Positions 45,134 to 57,128 of a stretch of 64,000 nt of DNA are shown piece by piece; within the stretch, counting starts at the first letter, position 1; each line of letters opens with the position of its first letter. Under the pieces are notes generated by a model that made no database searches, had not been told where the DNA came from, and saw only the letters and a program-made list of their open reading frames with translations. This stretch comes from Elephas maximus indicus (taxonomy: Eukaryota > Chordata > Mammalia > Proboscidea > Elephantidae): the NCBI RefSeq assembly GCF_024166365.1, contig NC_064835.1:60740607-60804606 (forward strand), in the 5' to 3' direction. The translations under genes were made by a program, and so were the position numbers.

Positions 45134-45780
45134 ACTTCCCGTTTTATTCATTGTGTTCCTGCCTACATCCTTCTCTTAAAGGTGTCACAGCCCAGACTGG
45201 AATGACCTTCCAAAACACATTGCCAGAATGCTCATTCCAAGGTGGTGTTTCCAGGAGCAGCGAATTTCCATAGCCCCACTAGATCATCTAAAAACATTTC
45301 AGAGGATAATTGGCCTCACATCCTCCGCGGTCATCCCTTTAATTAGGAGAATATGTGGCAAGGTTCTAACTATGATTTGAAGAGTGTACATCAAGGATTC
45401 TCAGCTGAAATTAATCTTGTCCATGTAGTCTTGAGTGCATGAAATTCTCTGGATATGCATTTCTTTGGAGGATAAAGGCTTATTCAAGAAAGACAGATGT
45501 CACTGGGAAGAGTAACATCTTATGGTAACAATGAATGACATAGATATCCACGTCTTGTCCATAAGGCCAGACTCACCTAGGTATGCAAGGAGGGGATGGA
45601 AAGGGAGGAGTGCCTGATTGCCCTCGAAAATGGTGCACCAGGCAACGTGTCCTGGGGCCAGGTTGAACCAGAACATTACTCAAAAAATTGCTGAGTCAGG
45701 AAAGAAAGCTGAGTCAGTACCCAAGCATAGGAACTAGGGTAGGAGGCTGGGAAGTTGAAAACTAGAAGGAATAGGTCAAT
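45134..45780. other. Intergenic sequence, nothing recognised
   Basis: No assignable features. Confidence 0.4.
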
Positions 45781-46425
45781 GGTTTTCAAACCCTAATGGA
45801 CATAACTACCACCTGTGTAACAGTTTGTCATAGTCTGGTGGCTTGCACATTGCTATGATGCTGGAAACTACCCACCAATAATTCAAATACCAGCAGGATC
45901 ACTCATGGTGGACAGGTTTCAGTGGAGCTTCCAGACTAAAAGACCAGGAAGAAAGACCTGGAGATCTATTTCTGAAAATTAGCCAGTGAAAACCGTATGA
46001 ATCACAACAGAACACTGTCTGACTTGCTTGCTTTGGACACATCATCAGGAGGAAACAATTGCTAGAAGACACCATCATGTTTGATGAAGTAGAGGGCAAA
46101 AGAGGATATGGGAGACCTTCGATGAGATGAATTGGTACTATAGCCACAACGATGGACTTGAACATGCTGGTAATTGTGAGGATGACACAGGGCTGGACAA
46201 CATTGTGGTCTGTTGTACATAAGGTCGCCGTGAGTCAGTGTCAAACTTGGCAGCAGCTAACAACAACAATGGACATAAAAATCACTTAAGGAGTTTGCTG
46301 ACAGTTCAGACTCCTGGCCCCATTTCCAGAGGTCCTGATTTAGTAGATTACTGACTGTGCCAAGGAATCTACATTTTAACAAGCATCTCAGTGATTCTGA
46401 TGCAGATGGCCCATGGAACGACTCT
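45781..46425 (+). mobile_element. MER5A-like hAT relic, split by an RTE-tailed insertion
   Basis: Left part 'ggttttcaaaccctaatgga', right part from 46268: 'agaggtcctgatttagtaga' and 'aatctacattttaacaagca'. The parts rejoin if the insertion at 45806-46267 is removed. Confidence 0.75.
45806..46267 (+). mobile_element. RTE-tailed non-autonomous element, complete (462 bp)
   Basis: Bounded by the 11-bp duplication aatggacataa (45795-45805, 46268-46278). The 5' block 'ggtggcttgcacattgctat' and middle 'gaagtagagggcaaaagagg' recur at 58855-59296. The 3' part is a decayed copy of an RTE reverse-transcriptase C-terminus ending in 'agcagctaacaacaaca'. No open frame. Confidence 0.8.
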
Positions 46426-46427
46426 TG

Positions 46428-46560
46428 TTAGGTACCATAGAGTCAGTTCCAACTCATAGCAACCCTATAGAACAGAGTAGAGCTGTCACATAGCATTTAC
46501 AAGGAGCAGTTGGTGGATTTGAACTGCCAACTGCCATGGAACCCACCAGGGCTCCATGGA
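46428..46560 (-). mobile_element. AfroSINE
   Basis: 'atagagtcagttccaactca' tail and 'tggaacccaccagggctcc' head end. Internally shortened. Confidence 0.8.
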
Positions 46561-46654
46561 ACCACTAGTAAGCAAAACCTAAAGAGAAAACAGTTTGGAA
46601 AGTCAATGAGAAGGAACTTAACAGAAAAGAATGAACTAAGTCAGAAGGGACCAA

Positions 46655-46866
46655 TCCCCAGAAAAGGACATCATGCTTGGTAAAGTAGAGGGTCATCGGA
46701 AAAGAGGAAGACCGTCAATGAGATGGATCGGCCCAGTGGCTGCAACAATGAGCTCAAATATAGCAACGATTGGGAGGATTGTGCGGGACCGGGCAGTGTT
46801 TCACTCTGCTGTACACAGAGGCGCTATGAGTCAGAACCAACTAGACCGCACCTAACAACAACATAA
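46655..46866 (+). mobile_element. RTE-type LINE 3' end fragment
   Basis: A 60-codon open stretch (46673-46855) encodes the RTE reverse-transcriptase C-terminus: KRGRPSMRWIGPVAATMSSN ... HRGAMSQNQLDRT and stop, followed by the 'caacaaca' tail. The coding of 'cgctatgagtcagaaccaac' is the same sequence that forms the AfroSINE tail, showing the SINE borrowed it from the RTE 3' end. No other part of the LINE is present. Confidence 0.85.
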
Positions 46867-47167
46867 GCAGGTCAGTGGAGGGGGTTCTTGACCCACAGAC
46901 TCATCTCGCTGTCAAGGGAGACTCTTAAAGAACTGGACATGAGAAGTTGGTTGGTAGAAAGTCAGTACCATGAGGGGGAGAAGGATGGTAGGAGAAGATG
47001 TGGTAGAGGGTTAAGATTCTGTCCATCTCAACTTTGCCCTCTCTGGGACCCCATTCCCAATGTTTCCTTCCAACGCTCCAGTATCATCCCTCAGATATAA
47101 GAAAGCTCACTATCCCCTATGCTTCCCCTTGCCCTGCCCCCTTTTCAGTCTTCCTTCATGCAATTTT

Positions 47168-47709
47168 TTTTTTTTACAGGTCAAGTTGGTTTTTCATACA
47201 AAAATTTATACACACATTGTTATGTGACCCTAGTTGCTCTCCCTATAATATAACAGCACACTCCTCCAGCACACTCCTCCTTTCCACCCCGTATTTCCCA
47301 TGTCTGTTCAACCAGCTCCTGTCCCTTTTGGCCTTCTCATCTCACCTCCAGATCGGAGCTGCCCATTTAGTCTCATGTATCTACTTGAGCTAAGAAACAC
47401 TCTTCACGAATATCATTTTATGTCTTATAGTCCAGTCTAATCTTTATCTGAAAAATTGGCTTCAGGAATGGTTTTAGTTTTGGGCTAAAGGAGAGTCCTG
47501 GGCCATGTCTTCCGGGGTCCCTCCAGTCTCAGTCAGACCATTAAGTCTGGTCTTTTTACTAGAATTTGAGTTCTGCACCCTACTTTTATCCTGCTCTGTC
47601 AGGGCCTCTCTTTTGTATTCCCTGTCAGGGCGGTCACTGGTGGTAGCCAGGCACAATGTAGGTCTTCTGGTGTGAGGCTGATAGAGACTCTGGTTTATAT
47701 GGCCCTTTC
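47168..47709 (-). mobile_element. 5'-truncated L1 3' end, with target-site duplication
   Basis: Starts with a T run (poly(A) on the minus strand). It contains 'aggcacaatgtaggtcttct' and 'cagtctcagtcagaccatta', matching the reverse complement of L1 3' UTRs here. Flanked by ttccttcatgcaatttt (47151-47167) and the same 17 bases with one change (47710-47726). Confidence 0.9.
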
Positions 47710-47726
47710 TTCCCTCATGCAATTTT

Positions 47727-48391
47727 AAAAACTCGGTAGTAAAGTATAACCTGTTCACCTTCCACTTATCCAGATACCTAAACATAGGCTGTAGCAGCTG
47801 ACTCCTGGGAGACCCCAGCGTTGAACACTGTTCAGCTCAGAATTGTTTGTTTTCCCTGAGTTCTAAAACAATTCCCAGAGCATTTTCTGGGAAAACCCTT
47901 TTTTTATATACTGCTCCAACACTCAATCCAATTTTACAATTTTTTCAATTATTTATAACTTTCCCCTCATATCCAATTCAGACTCATATACAAGCAAGGG
48001 AGGAAGTCCATATACAAGGGCAATGTTGTTTATGAGGACAGTGAGAGAGAGGGGAACCAAGGTCAAGAAATAACTAAAATAAAACAGTAGAAATGGGATA
48101 TATTTTATTTTTATAACAATATAAAAGACTATAAACCACAACTTTCCCCAGTTTTATCCATCTTTAGATAAGAGTACTGGGCTCATTAGACACAGTGATG
48201 TCAGGGACAGTGTCAAGGGTGTAGTTGAGAGTTGGGGTATGGGATCTCTGAGTGCCCTTCTTGACTGCAGAATGAAAGCAGGGCTTACTTCGAGATCCCC
48301 TAAAATTAACTCTTTCAACTAACATTTACTGAATCCCTAGAAATGCTCCCTCACAGACATTATGTAATTTCTATAAGACCAGGTCAGCACT
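47727..48391. other. Intergenic sequence, nothing recognised
   Basis: AT-rich, no feature assigned. Confidence 0.4.
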
Positions 48392-48737
48392 GGGGGCATT
48401 GGTGGTTCAGTAATAGAATTCTTACCTTCCATGCAAGAGACCCCGGTTTGATTCCTGGTCAAGGCACCTCAAGTGTAGCTACTATCCATCCTCAGTGGAG
48501 GCTTGTGTATTGCTATGATGCTGAACAGGTTTCAACAGAACTTCCAGATTAAGACAAACTAGGAAGAAAGGTCTGCTCTTCTGTTTCTGAAAATCAGCCA
48601 GTGAAAACCTATGGATCACAATGGTCCAATCTGCAATCAATCATGGGGATGGCACAGGACTGGACAGCATTTCATTCTATGATGCACAGGATCACCATAC
48701 TTGGGGCTGACTCAACAGCAGCTAACAACGACAGTCA
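48392..48737 (+). mobile_element. tRNA-Gly-headed SINE with RTE-like tail
   Basis: Same family as 28243-28590: 'tggttcagtaatagaattct' A-box region, 'ggtttgattcctggtcaagg' B-box region, tail 'cagcagctaacaacgacag'. Confidence 0.82.
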
Positions 48738-49306
48738 GCATCTAGAAATAATCGCCCTGTGACGGAATGTATTAAGCCTTCTTCAGGTCAGAAAGTGCCT
48801 CGTTTCTCATTTATTCACTCTTTGGTCTCCTAAATGCACCAGGCCCTATGCTAGGAGATGCAATGGAAGTAAAATAGATATGGTTCCCACTCAAAAGGAG
48901 TTTCCAGGGTGATGGGAAAGACACACATTCATCAAATAATCCCACAGATGAGGTTATAATTTAAAACTAAAATAAGGTCTATGAAAGGAGGAGAGGCTCT
49001 TTTCTGAGAGCCTGTTACAGAGGACCTGGACCTAGAACTAGAGGCCAGGGAAGTCTTCTCTGAATAAGGAAGACCTTGAAGATGATAGCGAGCTCACTAG
49101 ACAATGAGGAGGAAAAGAGCATTCCAAGCATAGGGAGGGGCACGAAGAGAGGCCTGTAAGGAATATAGCATATTCCAGGTCCTGAAAAAACAAGACCAAT
49201 GTGCCTGGATGGAAGAGGGAGGAAAGTGAGTTAGATGGGGCTGAAAAGAAGGAGGCGTAGGACTACGGAGATCGTTGTAGGCCATGATAAGAATTTTGGT
49301 CTTTAG
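48738..49306. other. Intergenic sequence, nothing firm
   Basis: About 48810-48960 resembles an ancient LINE/MIR relic ('accaggccctatgctaggag'). The rest is unassigned. Confidence 0.35.
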
Positions 49307-49515
49307 TCTACCCTGGTGGCGCCATGGTTAAAACACATGGCTGCTAACCAAAAGGTCAGCGTTTCAAGCCCACCGGCCACTTTGGGGGAGAAAGATGTGG
49401 CTGTCTACTTCCGTAAGGATTACAGCCTTGGAAGCTCTGAGGGGCAGTTCTACTCTGTCCCATAGGGTCACTATGAGTTGGAATCCAGTCAACGGCAGTG
49501 GGCTTGGTTTTCAAG
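49307..49515 (+). mobile_element. AfroSINE, long form
   Basis: 'taccctggtggcgccatggt' head, 'tctacttccgtaaggattac' extra middle block, 'cactatgagttggaatccag' tail. Confidence 0.92.
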
Positions 49516-49686
49516 CCTTAGAGGAAAAGGAAGTTACTGAAGGATTTAGAAGATAATAGGATCAGATCTGGTTTTGAAAAAATCACTCCAGCTTCAGGAA
49601 AACCAATTAGGAGACAATTACTATAGTAAAGTCCAGGTAAAAGGAGGTGGGGTTTTAGGTTAAATTGATGGATGTGGATATGAAGA

Positions 49687-49862
49687 GGAAACCCTGGTGG
49701 TGTAGTGGTTAAGTGCTACAGCTGCTAACCAAGAGGCCAGCAGTTCAAATCCGCCAGGCACTCCTTGGAAACTCTATGGGGCAATTCTACTCTGTCCTAT
49801 AGGGTCACTATGAGTCGGAATCAGCTCGACAGCAGCAGGTTTGATTGTTTGTTTGTTTGTTT
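49687..49862 (+). mobile_element. AfroSINE
   Basis: Near-consensus full copy ending in (TTTG)n at 49845-49862. Confidence 0.95.
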
Positions 49863-50984
49863 GACATGGAGAGAAGTGGGTAGATTTGAAAAGTGTTTAG
49901 GGACTATATGAAAAATATTTATTTGTGTTGGATTGGACTGGTTGTGGGGAAAGGGGAGATCTCAAGGGCAATTCTGAGGTTTCTTACTTGTGTAACTAGA
50001 TGAATAATGGCAACCAGTCACTGAAACAGGGGACACTGGGATACTAGTCTTAGGTGATGGGAGAACAGAAAAAGCATGAGTTTGATCTTGAATATGTTGA
50101 ACATGAGATAACTTTGAGCCATCCAAAGGAGATAACACGTAAGCATTTGGATATCCAGACCTGCAGCTCAAGGAGCTGTCTGGGCCGTGAATATCAATTT
50201 GCAAGTCAGTTATAGATGGCAGTTGATGCTATGGGCATGAATCAGCTTATCAAGTGTGATAGTATTGAGTAAGCAACTGCAACATTTAATAGCTGGGTAG
50301 AACAGAATGAGTCTGCAAAGCAGTCAGATGGTGCCTAGAGAGGAAAACCAGGGAAATGGGGCATCTTGGAAGCCAATGAAAGAGAATGTTTTAAGGAGAC
50401 AAGTATGCAATGTTGAATGCTGTAAAACACATACAGAAAGAGAGGAAGTGGAAACTACTCAGTAGATTTAGAGATGCAGAGCAGAGGTCTGTGATGCCTT
50501 GGCAAGACTTGTTTGAATGGAGTCATAGAGAAGCAGTTGCAGTGAGTTGAGGAGTAAATGGTTGATGAAGAAAGAGAGACCCAATCCTGCAGAACTCCTT
50601 CAGAAAGGCTAGTTTAAAAGGAGAAGCCGTAGAGGGCGGTGGATCGAAGGATCAAAGGATGCATTTTTTTATCTGTTTTGTTGTTTAATAGAAGAGACTG
50701 GAACTTACTTTAATGCCTACGGGAATGATCCTACTGAGAACGAGAAACTGAATACATAGGAGAGAGAACTGACAACAGACAATATCTGAGAACACAAGAG
50801 TGTGGTATGCAGAGCACAGCTGGAAGATGGGAGATGAATGGCGAAGGTAGATTAGGAGATTTTATAGCAGGATAATAGAGGAATTCCTCTAGCTGATGGC
50901 TTCAATTTTCTCTGAGAAACAGAAAGCTGAGATACCTATTAGGAGTGTGGTAGAAGAGTGGGGAAAATATAGATTTCAAATAAT
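49863..50984. other. Intergenic sequence, nothing recognised
   Basis: A/G-rich strand with no identifiable repeat or exon. Possibly an old DNA transposon. Confidence 0.35.
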
Positions 50985-51108
50985 CATTGCAGATTCCCCA
51001 GAAACTCTGTTTCAGTAGTTTTTGGAGCAGTGCCCCCAAATCTGCATTTGTAACAGATAGTACAGCTAACTCTGGTACGGAAGGTTCCAAGCTTTGAGAA
51101 ACACTGTC
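50985..51108 (+). mobile_element. MER5A-like fragment
   Basis: 'ccccagaaactctgtttcag', 'aaatctgcatttgtaacaga', 'gctttgagaaacactg'. Confidence 0.7.
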
Positions 51109-51604
51109 CAATAATTTCAGGACATGTTCCCTTTTGTGACCCCATGTGAAACTCAAAATCAATAGTGGGTGAAATACTTTTTCTAAGAAGATTACATTGG
51201 CCTACACAATGATCTATGTAATTCTATGTTCCCACATGGTCTCAACCCTTCAAGAAGGGCCGATTGACCAAGGCCAACTCTAGAGTCATTCTTGGCCTTA
51301 TGTGAAATTTAATAAACCTTCATTCTGGTCTGAAGCAAATCCACATCAACTTAACTACTCTATTATTCTGACCTTACGCCCCAGTTCTAATAACCAGGAT
51401 TGTATTTTGTCCCTACAGCCATTCTACATTCTACATAACCCTTCCATTCCCAAGAATCACCATGAATTACAACATTAATCCTTATCTAATTTATCTATCA
51501 AAATTCCAAGGTATGACTCTCATCAAAAGGTAACAATATATGAATATGCGCACAATTAATCTAACTCTACAAAGGGTCTGACTTGGTTTTTGATCATTTT
51601 ATTC
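51109..51604. other. Intergenic sequence, nothing recognised
   Basis: AT-rich, unassigned. Confidence 0.4.
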
Positions 51605-52009
51605 ATGAATTTCCCTTACGTCTTTGCTTTGCTAACTCCAATTTAGCCTTCAAATCTCAAATCAAATGTTACTTTCTTAGAAATGTTTCTCCTCATTCCC
51701 ACCTCCTACTCAAAATATATCACATTGTTATTCCCTCTTGTATTACCCTGTTCTTTTCCTTCACGGCACTATCACAATTTGCCAGTACGTATTATTTGTA
51801 TGATTATGTTTTTAAAGAGTGTAATCCTTATAAGCCAAAATCAATTTAAGGGCAACGGGTTCGGTTTGGGGTTTTTGGTAGTCCCTATTAGCCTGTAAGT
51901 CCTATTAAAACCCCGTGTTAGTTTGGTTTTACAATGTTCGCTCATTTTGGGCATCAAATGGAGCTCAAATATATATATGATGAATAAATAATTGAGTGAA
52001 TAAATAAAT
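51605..52009 (+). repeat. L2 LINE fragment with small SINE-tail patch
   Basis: 'caaatctcaaatcaaatgtt' and 'atgatgaataaataattgag' fit L2. At 51848-51884 a short AfroSINE-like tail ('caacgggttcggtttggggt') interrupts it. Confidence 0.6.
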
Positions 52010-52020
52010 AAATGAGATAC

Positions 52021-52176
52021 CCACCCAGTACCATCGAGTCGAATCCGACTCATAGCGACCCTATAGGACAGAGCAGAACTCCCCCATAGAGTTTCCAGGG
52101 AGCGCCTGGTGGATTCAAACTGCTGACCCTTTGGTTAGCAGCCGTAGCAGTTAACCACTACACCACCAGGGTTTCC
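52021..52176 (-). mobile_element. AfroSINE with target-site duplication
   Basis: Near-consensus: 'accatcgagtcgaatccgac', 'aaccactacaccaccagggt'. Flanked by aaatgagatac at 52010-52020 and 52177-52187. Confidence 0.96.
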
Positions 52177-52187
52177 AAATGAGATAC

Positions 52188-53919
52188 AGTGAAGTTTAAT
52201 ACGGGCTAATAACTTAATAGTGGTCTTTAAAATCTACTCATTTCTAGATATTCAGTTAAGAGACCCAAGTCTGAAACGTGTCTCTGGAACAAAGCTTGCA
52301 GATGATGTTAATATTATGAGCAAATGAAGGGCCCTACAATTAAAAATTAGGAGGAAACAATTAGTTACCCTTTTTGAAGGTAAGTAAAACTCATTTTGGG
52401 TTTTCCCAGGACACAAGAAGACCATAATGATTACAATTGGATAACAGACCCTCAGATACTGATGAACTGGTGTTTAATAACAGACTCTCTGCAAAAAAAA
52501 AAAAAAAAAAAAAGGAAATTATAGCATTTGCCAATTTTCCTGGTGTAAATACTACCATTATGGCCAAGCCGATTTCAACCCACCAATGGTTTAACAACCA
52601 GCTCACTAAATTTCTGAAAAATGGACAATTGGTTCTCACAAGCTGGTATGATCCAGCTCCTGCACACCATGGTCATAAACATATTACTGAAGTTCTGAAA
52701 ATTTTCTAAGCCTCCATCTTCTCTGCTGTGATTGGTGATATAAAACCTTAGTGACTGAATCAAGGACTTGGTCCAGGAGTTAGACTAGATCAAATTTCTT
52801 TCTGAGAAAAAAAAAAAATTCTGGCTTTACTTTCAAGCATCTCTATGACTTATCTCTGTATATAGGCAGGCTGAATTCTCATCTAGGGAACAATTCTGGA
52901 GAGAGACTTTCCAACTTTCATAAAATTATATCAGCTACCTCCAGTCATTTGGAACATCACAGGGACCACATACACATTAGGAACCCTTCCTTGCTGGTTT
53001 CCAGAGCAACAGGTAATAATAGCTTTGCACACTGGTCAGCACAGTTGATGAAAGTGACATCCAGGGAGGAGAATCTGAGTCAGTGTCTGTGACCTTTCTG
53101 ACTGTCATTTAGTCAGAGAAATCTACTCCAGTATACAAAGAACTCCATGAGGATAACACACGGGAATAAGCACATTTTGAGAACATCATACAAACATTAA
53201 CTTTACCGATACTGTTGATACAAATATGTACCATAACACACTGCAAGGCTAACCAAATAACCCTCAGAAAAATAAAGTAATACTTTCAAAATTAAGAACA
53301 GTTTCAGTTGAAAAGCCCAACAAACTCAGGACCCTACTACTGATGCATCAATAACAAGAGATTCACTCCCTGACCTCTGCAACATTACCAAGCACCGTGG
53401 GAGAGCCAGACTCCGTGGTAGAATGCTGAAATTAGGATCCTCAGTATATCCTAGTGGAGTGTTAATGTGAAGTTTTTGCATACCAAATTTTAGCAACCCC
53501 CAGTAATTCACTAGCAAGCAACCTACCAAATATTTACGGAATTACACATTTTGCCTATGAGAACTTGGAGTTTTGGATTAGTTCACTGCTCATCTGATGG
53601 CTTACTGAATGACCAAGAACTGTATCTGAGCATTGCTGGTCTAAGAGGCATGCTATCGGCCATTCCCTTAGGTCCCCTTTGTTCTGTCCTTAGATCCAGT
53701 GAGGACACCACACCGCCCTACACTTGGACCACATTACTTGTGGCTCCTGTTGCCTACCTTTACTGAGTTGTATTAATGTCATGTTCTTGGCTAGAGTTAC
53801 TTCAAGAAACAACTAAATAAGATCTTCTGCACTGGCTGTAAAATAAAATAAAATAAAATTTTTTTTTTTTTTTTTAGTCACTGGTTATTTTCAATGTTTA
53901 TTATTATGTAATTTTTACA
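52188..53919. other. Intergenic sequence, unassigned
   Basis: An A21 tract near 52493-52513. The segment 52514-52700 looks like a diverged interspersed repeat ('ggtatgatccagctcctgca') but I cannot name it. T17 tract near 53860. Confidence 0.35.
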
Positions 53920-54265
53920 TAACCCTCATGATGATGCTCATGCTAATTAATATTTATCTGAGTTTACCGTATGCCAGTCACAGTTCTAAGAGCTTAGTGA
54001 GTCTTATTTCACTTAATTTTCACACATCCCTAATTAAAAAAAAAAAAAAAAACCAAACCCATTGTAGTAGAGTAGATTCTGTTTCATAGAGCCCCTATAA
54101 AACAGAGTAGACTGTCCCACTGGGTTTCTGAGGAGTGCCTGGTGGACTTGAACTCCTGATCTTTCAGTTAGCAGCCATAACTCACTGTAGCTCTTAACCA
54201 CCGTGCCACAAGTCTCCTCATCCGTGATAAGGAAGGTATTATTATTAATCCATCTATTCACAATG
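53920..54265 (+). repeat. Weak MIR relic split by an AfroSINE
   Basis: 'atgccagtcacagttctaag' before and 'gataaggaaggtattattat' after the SINE. Confidence 0.5.
54034..54218 (-). mobile_element. AfroSINE
   Basis: A-run then 'aaacccattgtagtagagta', 'cttaaccaccgtgccacaag' head, moderately diverged. Confidence 0.85.
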
Positions 54266-54336
54266 TCACATCATATTCCTTGAATAATCTCCACATGAGA
54301 ATTTCTTTTGGAGTTTCTTGACAAAAAAGGCTTCAA

Positions 54337-54430
54337 AACCCCGGTGGTGTAGTGATTAAGTGTTATGGCTGCTAACCAAAAGGTTGTCAGTTCGAACCCA
54401 CCCGTTGCTCAATGGCAATGGGTTTGCCAA
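54337..54430 (+). mobile_element. AfroSINE with internal deletion
   Basis: Head and B-box region ('tcagttcgaacccacccgtt') directly joined to the final 'caatggcaatgggtttg'. The central ~70 bp are missing. Confidence 0.85.
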
Positions 54431-55756
54431 GAAAAGTTTTACTGTGTTGGGAAACTGGTATACTTCCTCCTTTCTGATCACAAGGTGTGCAACATTTCTG
54501 GCTTGCCTTTTAGCCCTGGGTTCCAGGAAATGCAAGGTATAATTTGAGTCATACAGAGGTTGGTACTGTCTTGTTATTAACATACTAGTTTCCACTCATT
54601 TTTCTTTGTTCTGACCTTGTATTTCCATTTCATTTTCTTTATTGTATATATTTTTGTTATTAGTTGTCTCAAGACTTTTTGGAAAGAGGAAAAGTAGAAA
54701 TAATAAATTTAGTTAAACAAATGAAAAATACACACTTTGAGTTTATCCTGAGAGAGCGAGGTCTAAGGAATCTGTAAATGGAGATTGAGAAACAACAGCC
54801 CCACCCCATGGGGCAAGTTTAAAACGACTCTGGAAGCAAACTGTCTTTACCTGGAGCTTCTGGAATATGGTGATTGCTCAGATATTTTAAGGAGGATGAA
54901 GTTACTGGATCCCATCCAGGGAGAGCCCTGAGATCTTAAGAAACACCTTTGGCCATATCATCAGAGGTCTTTAAAGGGAGGAGAAGCATCCTCCTACTAC
55001 AGAAACCATGCCAGAAGAGCTGTCCTGGTACATATCATTTATTATGTGCCTTCTTGCTATGACATAGATCTATTATTTGAAGAAAATATTTTATTTATAG
55101 AATAATTTGAACTTAAAAAATTCAGGTGTTGCTAGAGATGAGAGTGACAAAGAACTACATAGAACTACATAGCTATTGTGCTCTCTTCCCTCTGGCAAAT
55201 GAGTACCACTGCCCATAAGAATCAATATATGAGAAAAATCCAAGGAAAAAATAATGCATCAGATTAAATGAGGTTTAGTACAACACTTTTCTTTTATCTA
55301 ACAGGGGCTAGGATTGTTAGTTTGCTTCAAGCAATGGGTCTAGAAATACCAAGTATTTCATTTTGAGAGGCATGGTGAACAGAAAAATATGGGCTTTTCC
55401 TCCTATGACTCTTAAATTCCTTAGGAGGCATGATTTAAAGTTTAATAACACATGATATTTACTGTCCAGATTTCACCAGAAAAAAATTTTTTAATTAAAA
55501 AAATGTTTAAGCAGAGTAACATAGATGGAAACCCAGTGCACTTCTTTCTGTGACTCCCATTAGACTTTTCTTAGCCAGTTCATGCTATAGTTCTTCCATG
55601 CAGAGCTTCTAGAATCCTGGAGGACATCTAGTAACCATATTTAAAAAATTTTAAAGAGGTGAAAATAATTTAATAGTATATTTATTTAACCCAACGTATC
55701 AAAATACTACCATTTCAACATGTGATCAATATAAAAACTATTAGTTATTTTACTTT
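54431..55756. other. Intergenic AT-rich sequence, nothing recognised
   Basis: No gene or repeat assigned. Confidence 0.4.
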
Positions 55757-55772
55757 GTGTGTGTGTGTGTGC
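55757..55772 (+). repeat. (TG)8 microsatellite
   Basis: Short dinucleotide run just before the L1 3' end. Confidence 0.7.
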
Positions 55773-55792
55773 ACTAAGCCTTTTAAATCCAG

Positions 55793-56262
55793 TGTGTACA
55801 ACTAGATGGTGCCTGGGTACCACCACCGACTGCTCTGACAGAAATCACAATAGAGGGTCCCAGACAGAGCTAGAGAAAAATGTAGAACAAAATTCTAACT
55901 CACCAAAAAAAAGACCATACTTACTGTCCCGACAGAGACTGGAGACACCCCAAGAGTATTGCCCCCGGACACCCTTATAGCTCAGTAATGAAGTCAGTCC
56001 TGTGGTTCAACCTTCAGCCTAAGATTAGACAGGACCAAAAAACAAAACGAGACTAAAGCGGCACACCAGCCCAGGGGCAAGGAGGAGGAGACAGGAAAGC
56101 TGGCAATGGGGAACCCAAGGTTGAGAAGGAGAGAGTGTTGACATGTCTTGGGGTTGGCAACCAAAGCCACAAAATAATAAGTGTATTAATTGTTTAATGA
56201 GAAACTAGTTTGCTCTGTAAACCATGTAAAGTACAACAAAAATAAGAAAAGAAAAAACAAAA
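55793..56262 (+). mobile_element. Older L1 3' end, 5'-truncated
   Basis: Close relative of 6203-6816: 'caactagatggtgcctgggt', 'agagggtcccagacagagct', 'gaaactagtttgctctgtaa', A-rich end. Non-coding. Confidence 0.88.
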
Positions 56263-56899
56263 CCTGGTGTGTACTTTAGCGTTACAGCACATCTCAAATC
56301 ACACGAGTCACATTCCAAGCGCTCAGTAGTCACATGTGACTAGTGGCTACTGTACTGGGCAGCGCAGGTTCAGAGTTTTGCTGTTTTCTTGGGTGACACT
56401 CTGTCAGTAACTCTTGAGTGTTAGAAAAAGCTGTGGATGTCAGGCTTTGAGATCAACTCAGATGACTATCTTTAGGGAAAGGGCATTGTCTGGGCTCAGA
56501 ATGGCAGGTGTCTTTTGGAAGATCAGTTCATTCAAAACCAATTCAGCCTCCCCAGAGCTGCCTAGAAGGGAAAAACGTCTTGTGCTCAGGGCGCCACAGA
56601 CAATCCTCAGCACTGTTTGTTTTGCCTTGGCACTTCCTGGCTAAAGGTTAACAGAGGCACAAGAGTGAGAGAAGACACAGAGGGTTTGAGAACTGAATGA
56701 AGTTCAGGATGCTGGCTCAAAATGTGTAAGGTGGGGAGTAGTAAGTCATGACGCCAGAGAGGTGGTCAGAGGTCAGATAGTGCAGGACCTACAAAGCCTT
56801 ACTTAGAAATCTGAACCTATTCTCAGAGCTATGGGAAAACATGCATTGATTATAAGCAGAGAAACATGGTATGATCCGGTTTTTATTTTAGAAAAATCC
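56263..56899. other. Intergenic sequence, nothing recognised
   Basis: No feature assigned. Confidence 0.4.
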
Positions 56900-56911
56900 T
56901 TTAGCAATAAT

Positions 56912-57116
56912 AGGGATTTGGGTGTTGCAAACAGTTTGCACTCAACTACTAAACCGAAGGATGGTGGTTTGAACCCTCCCAGCAGTACCACAGGTGAAAG
57001 GCCTGGCGATCTACTTCCATAAAGATCACAGCCAAGAAAATCATATGAAGCAGTTCTACTCTGTTACATGGAGTCACCATGAGTCGGGCTTGAGTTGGCA
57101 GCAACAGATTTTTGCT
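56912..57116 (+). mobile_element. AfroSINE, diverged long form, with duplication
   Basis: 'ggtggtttgaaccctcccag', 'tctacttccataaagatcac', 'caccatgagtcgggcttgag'. Flanked by tttagcaataat at 56900-56911 and 57117-57128. Confidence 0.92.
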
Positions 57117-57128
57117 TTTAGCAATAAT

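Noticed and set aside
46673..46855. 60-codon frame considered as a small host gene
   Set aside because: It is the C-terminus of an RTE LINE reverse transcriptase, lacking the rest of the protein.
52437..52709. 90-codon frame with a Lys run
   Set aside because: It crosses an A21 tract and a diverged interspersed repeat; no domain recognised.
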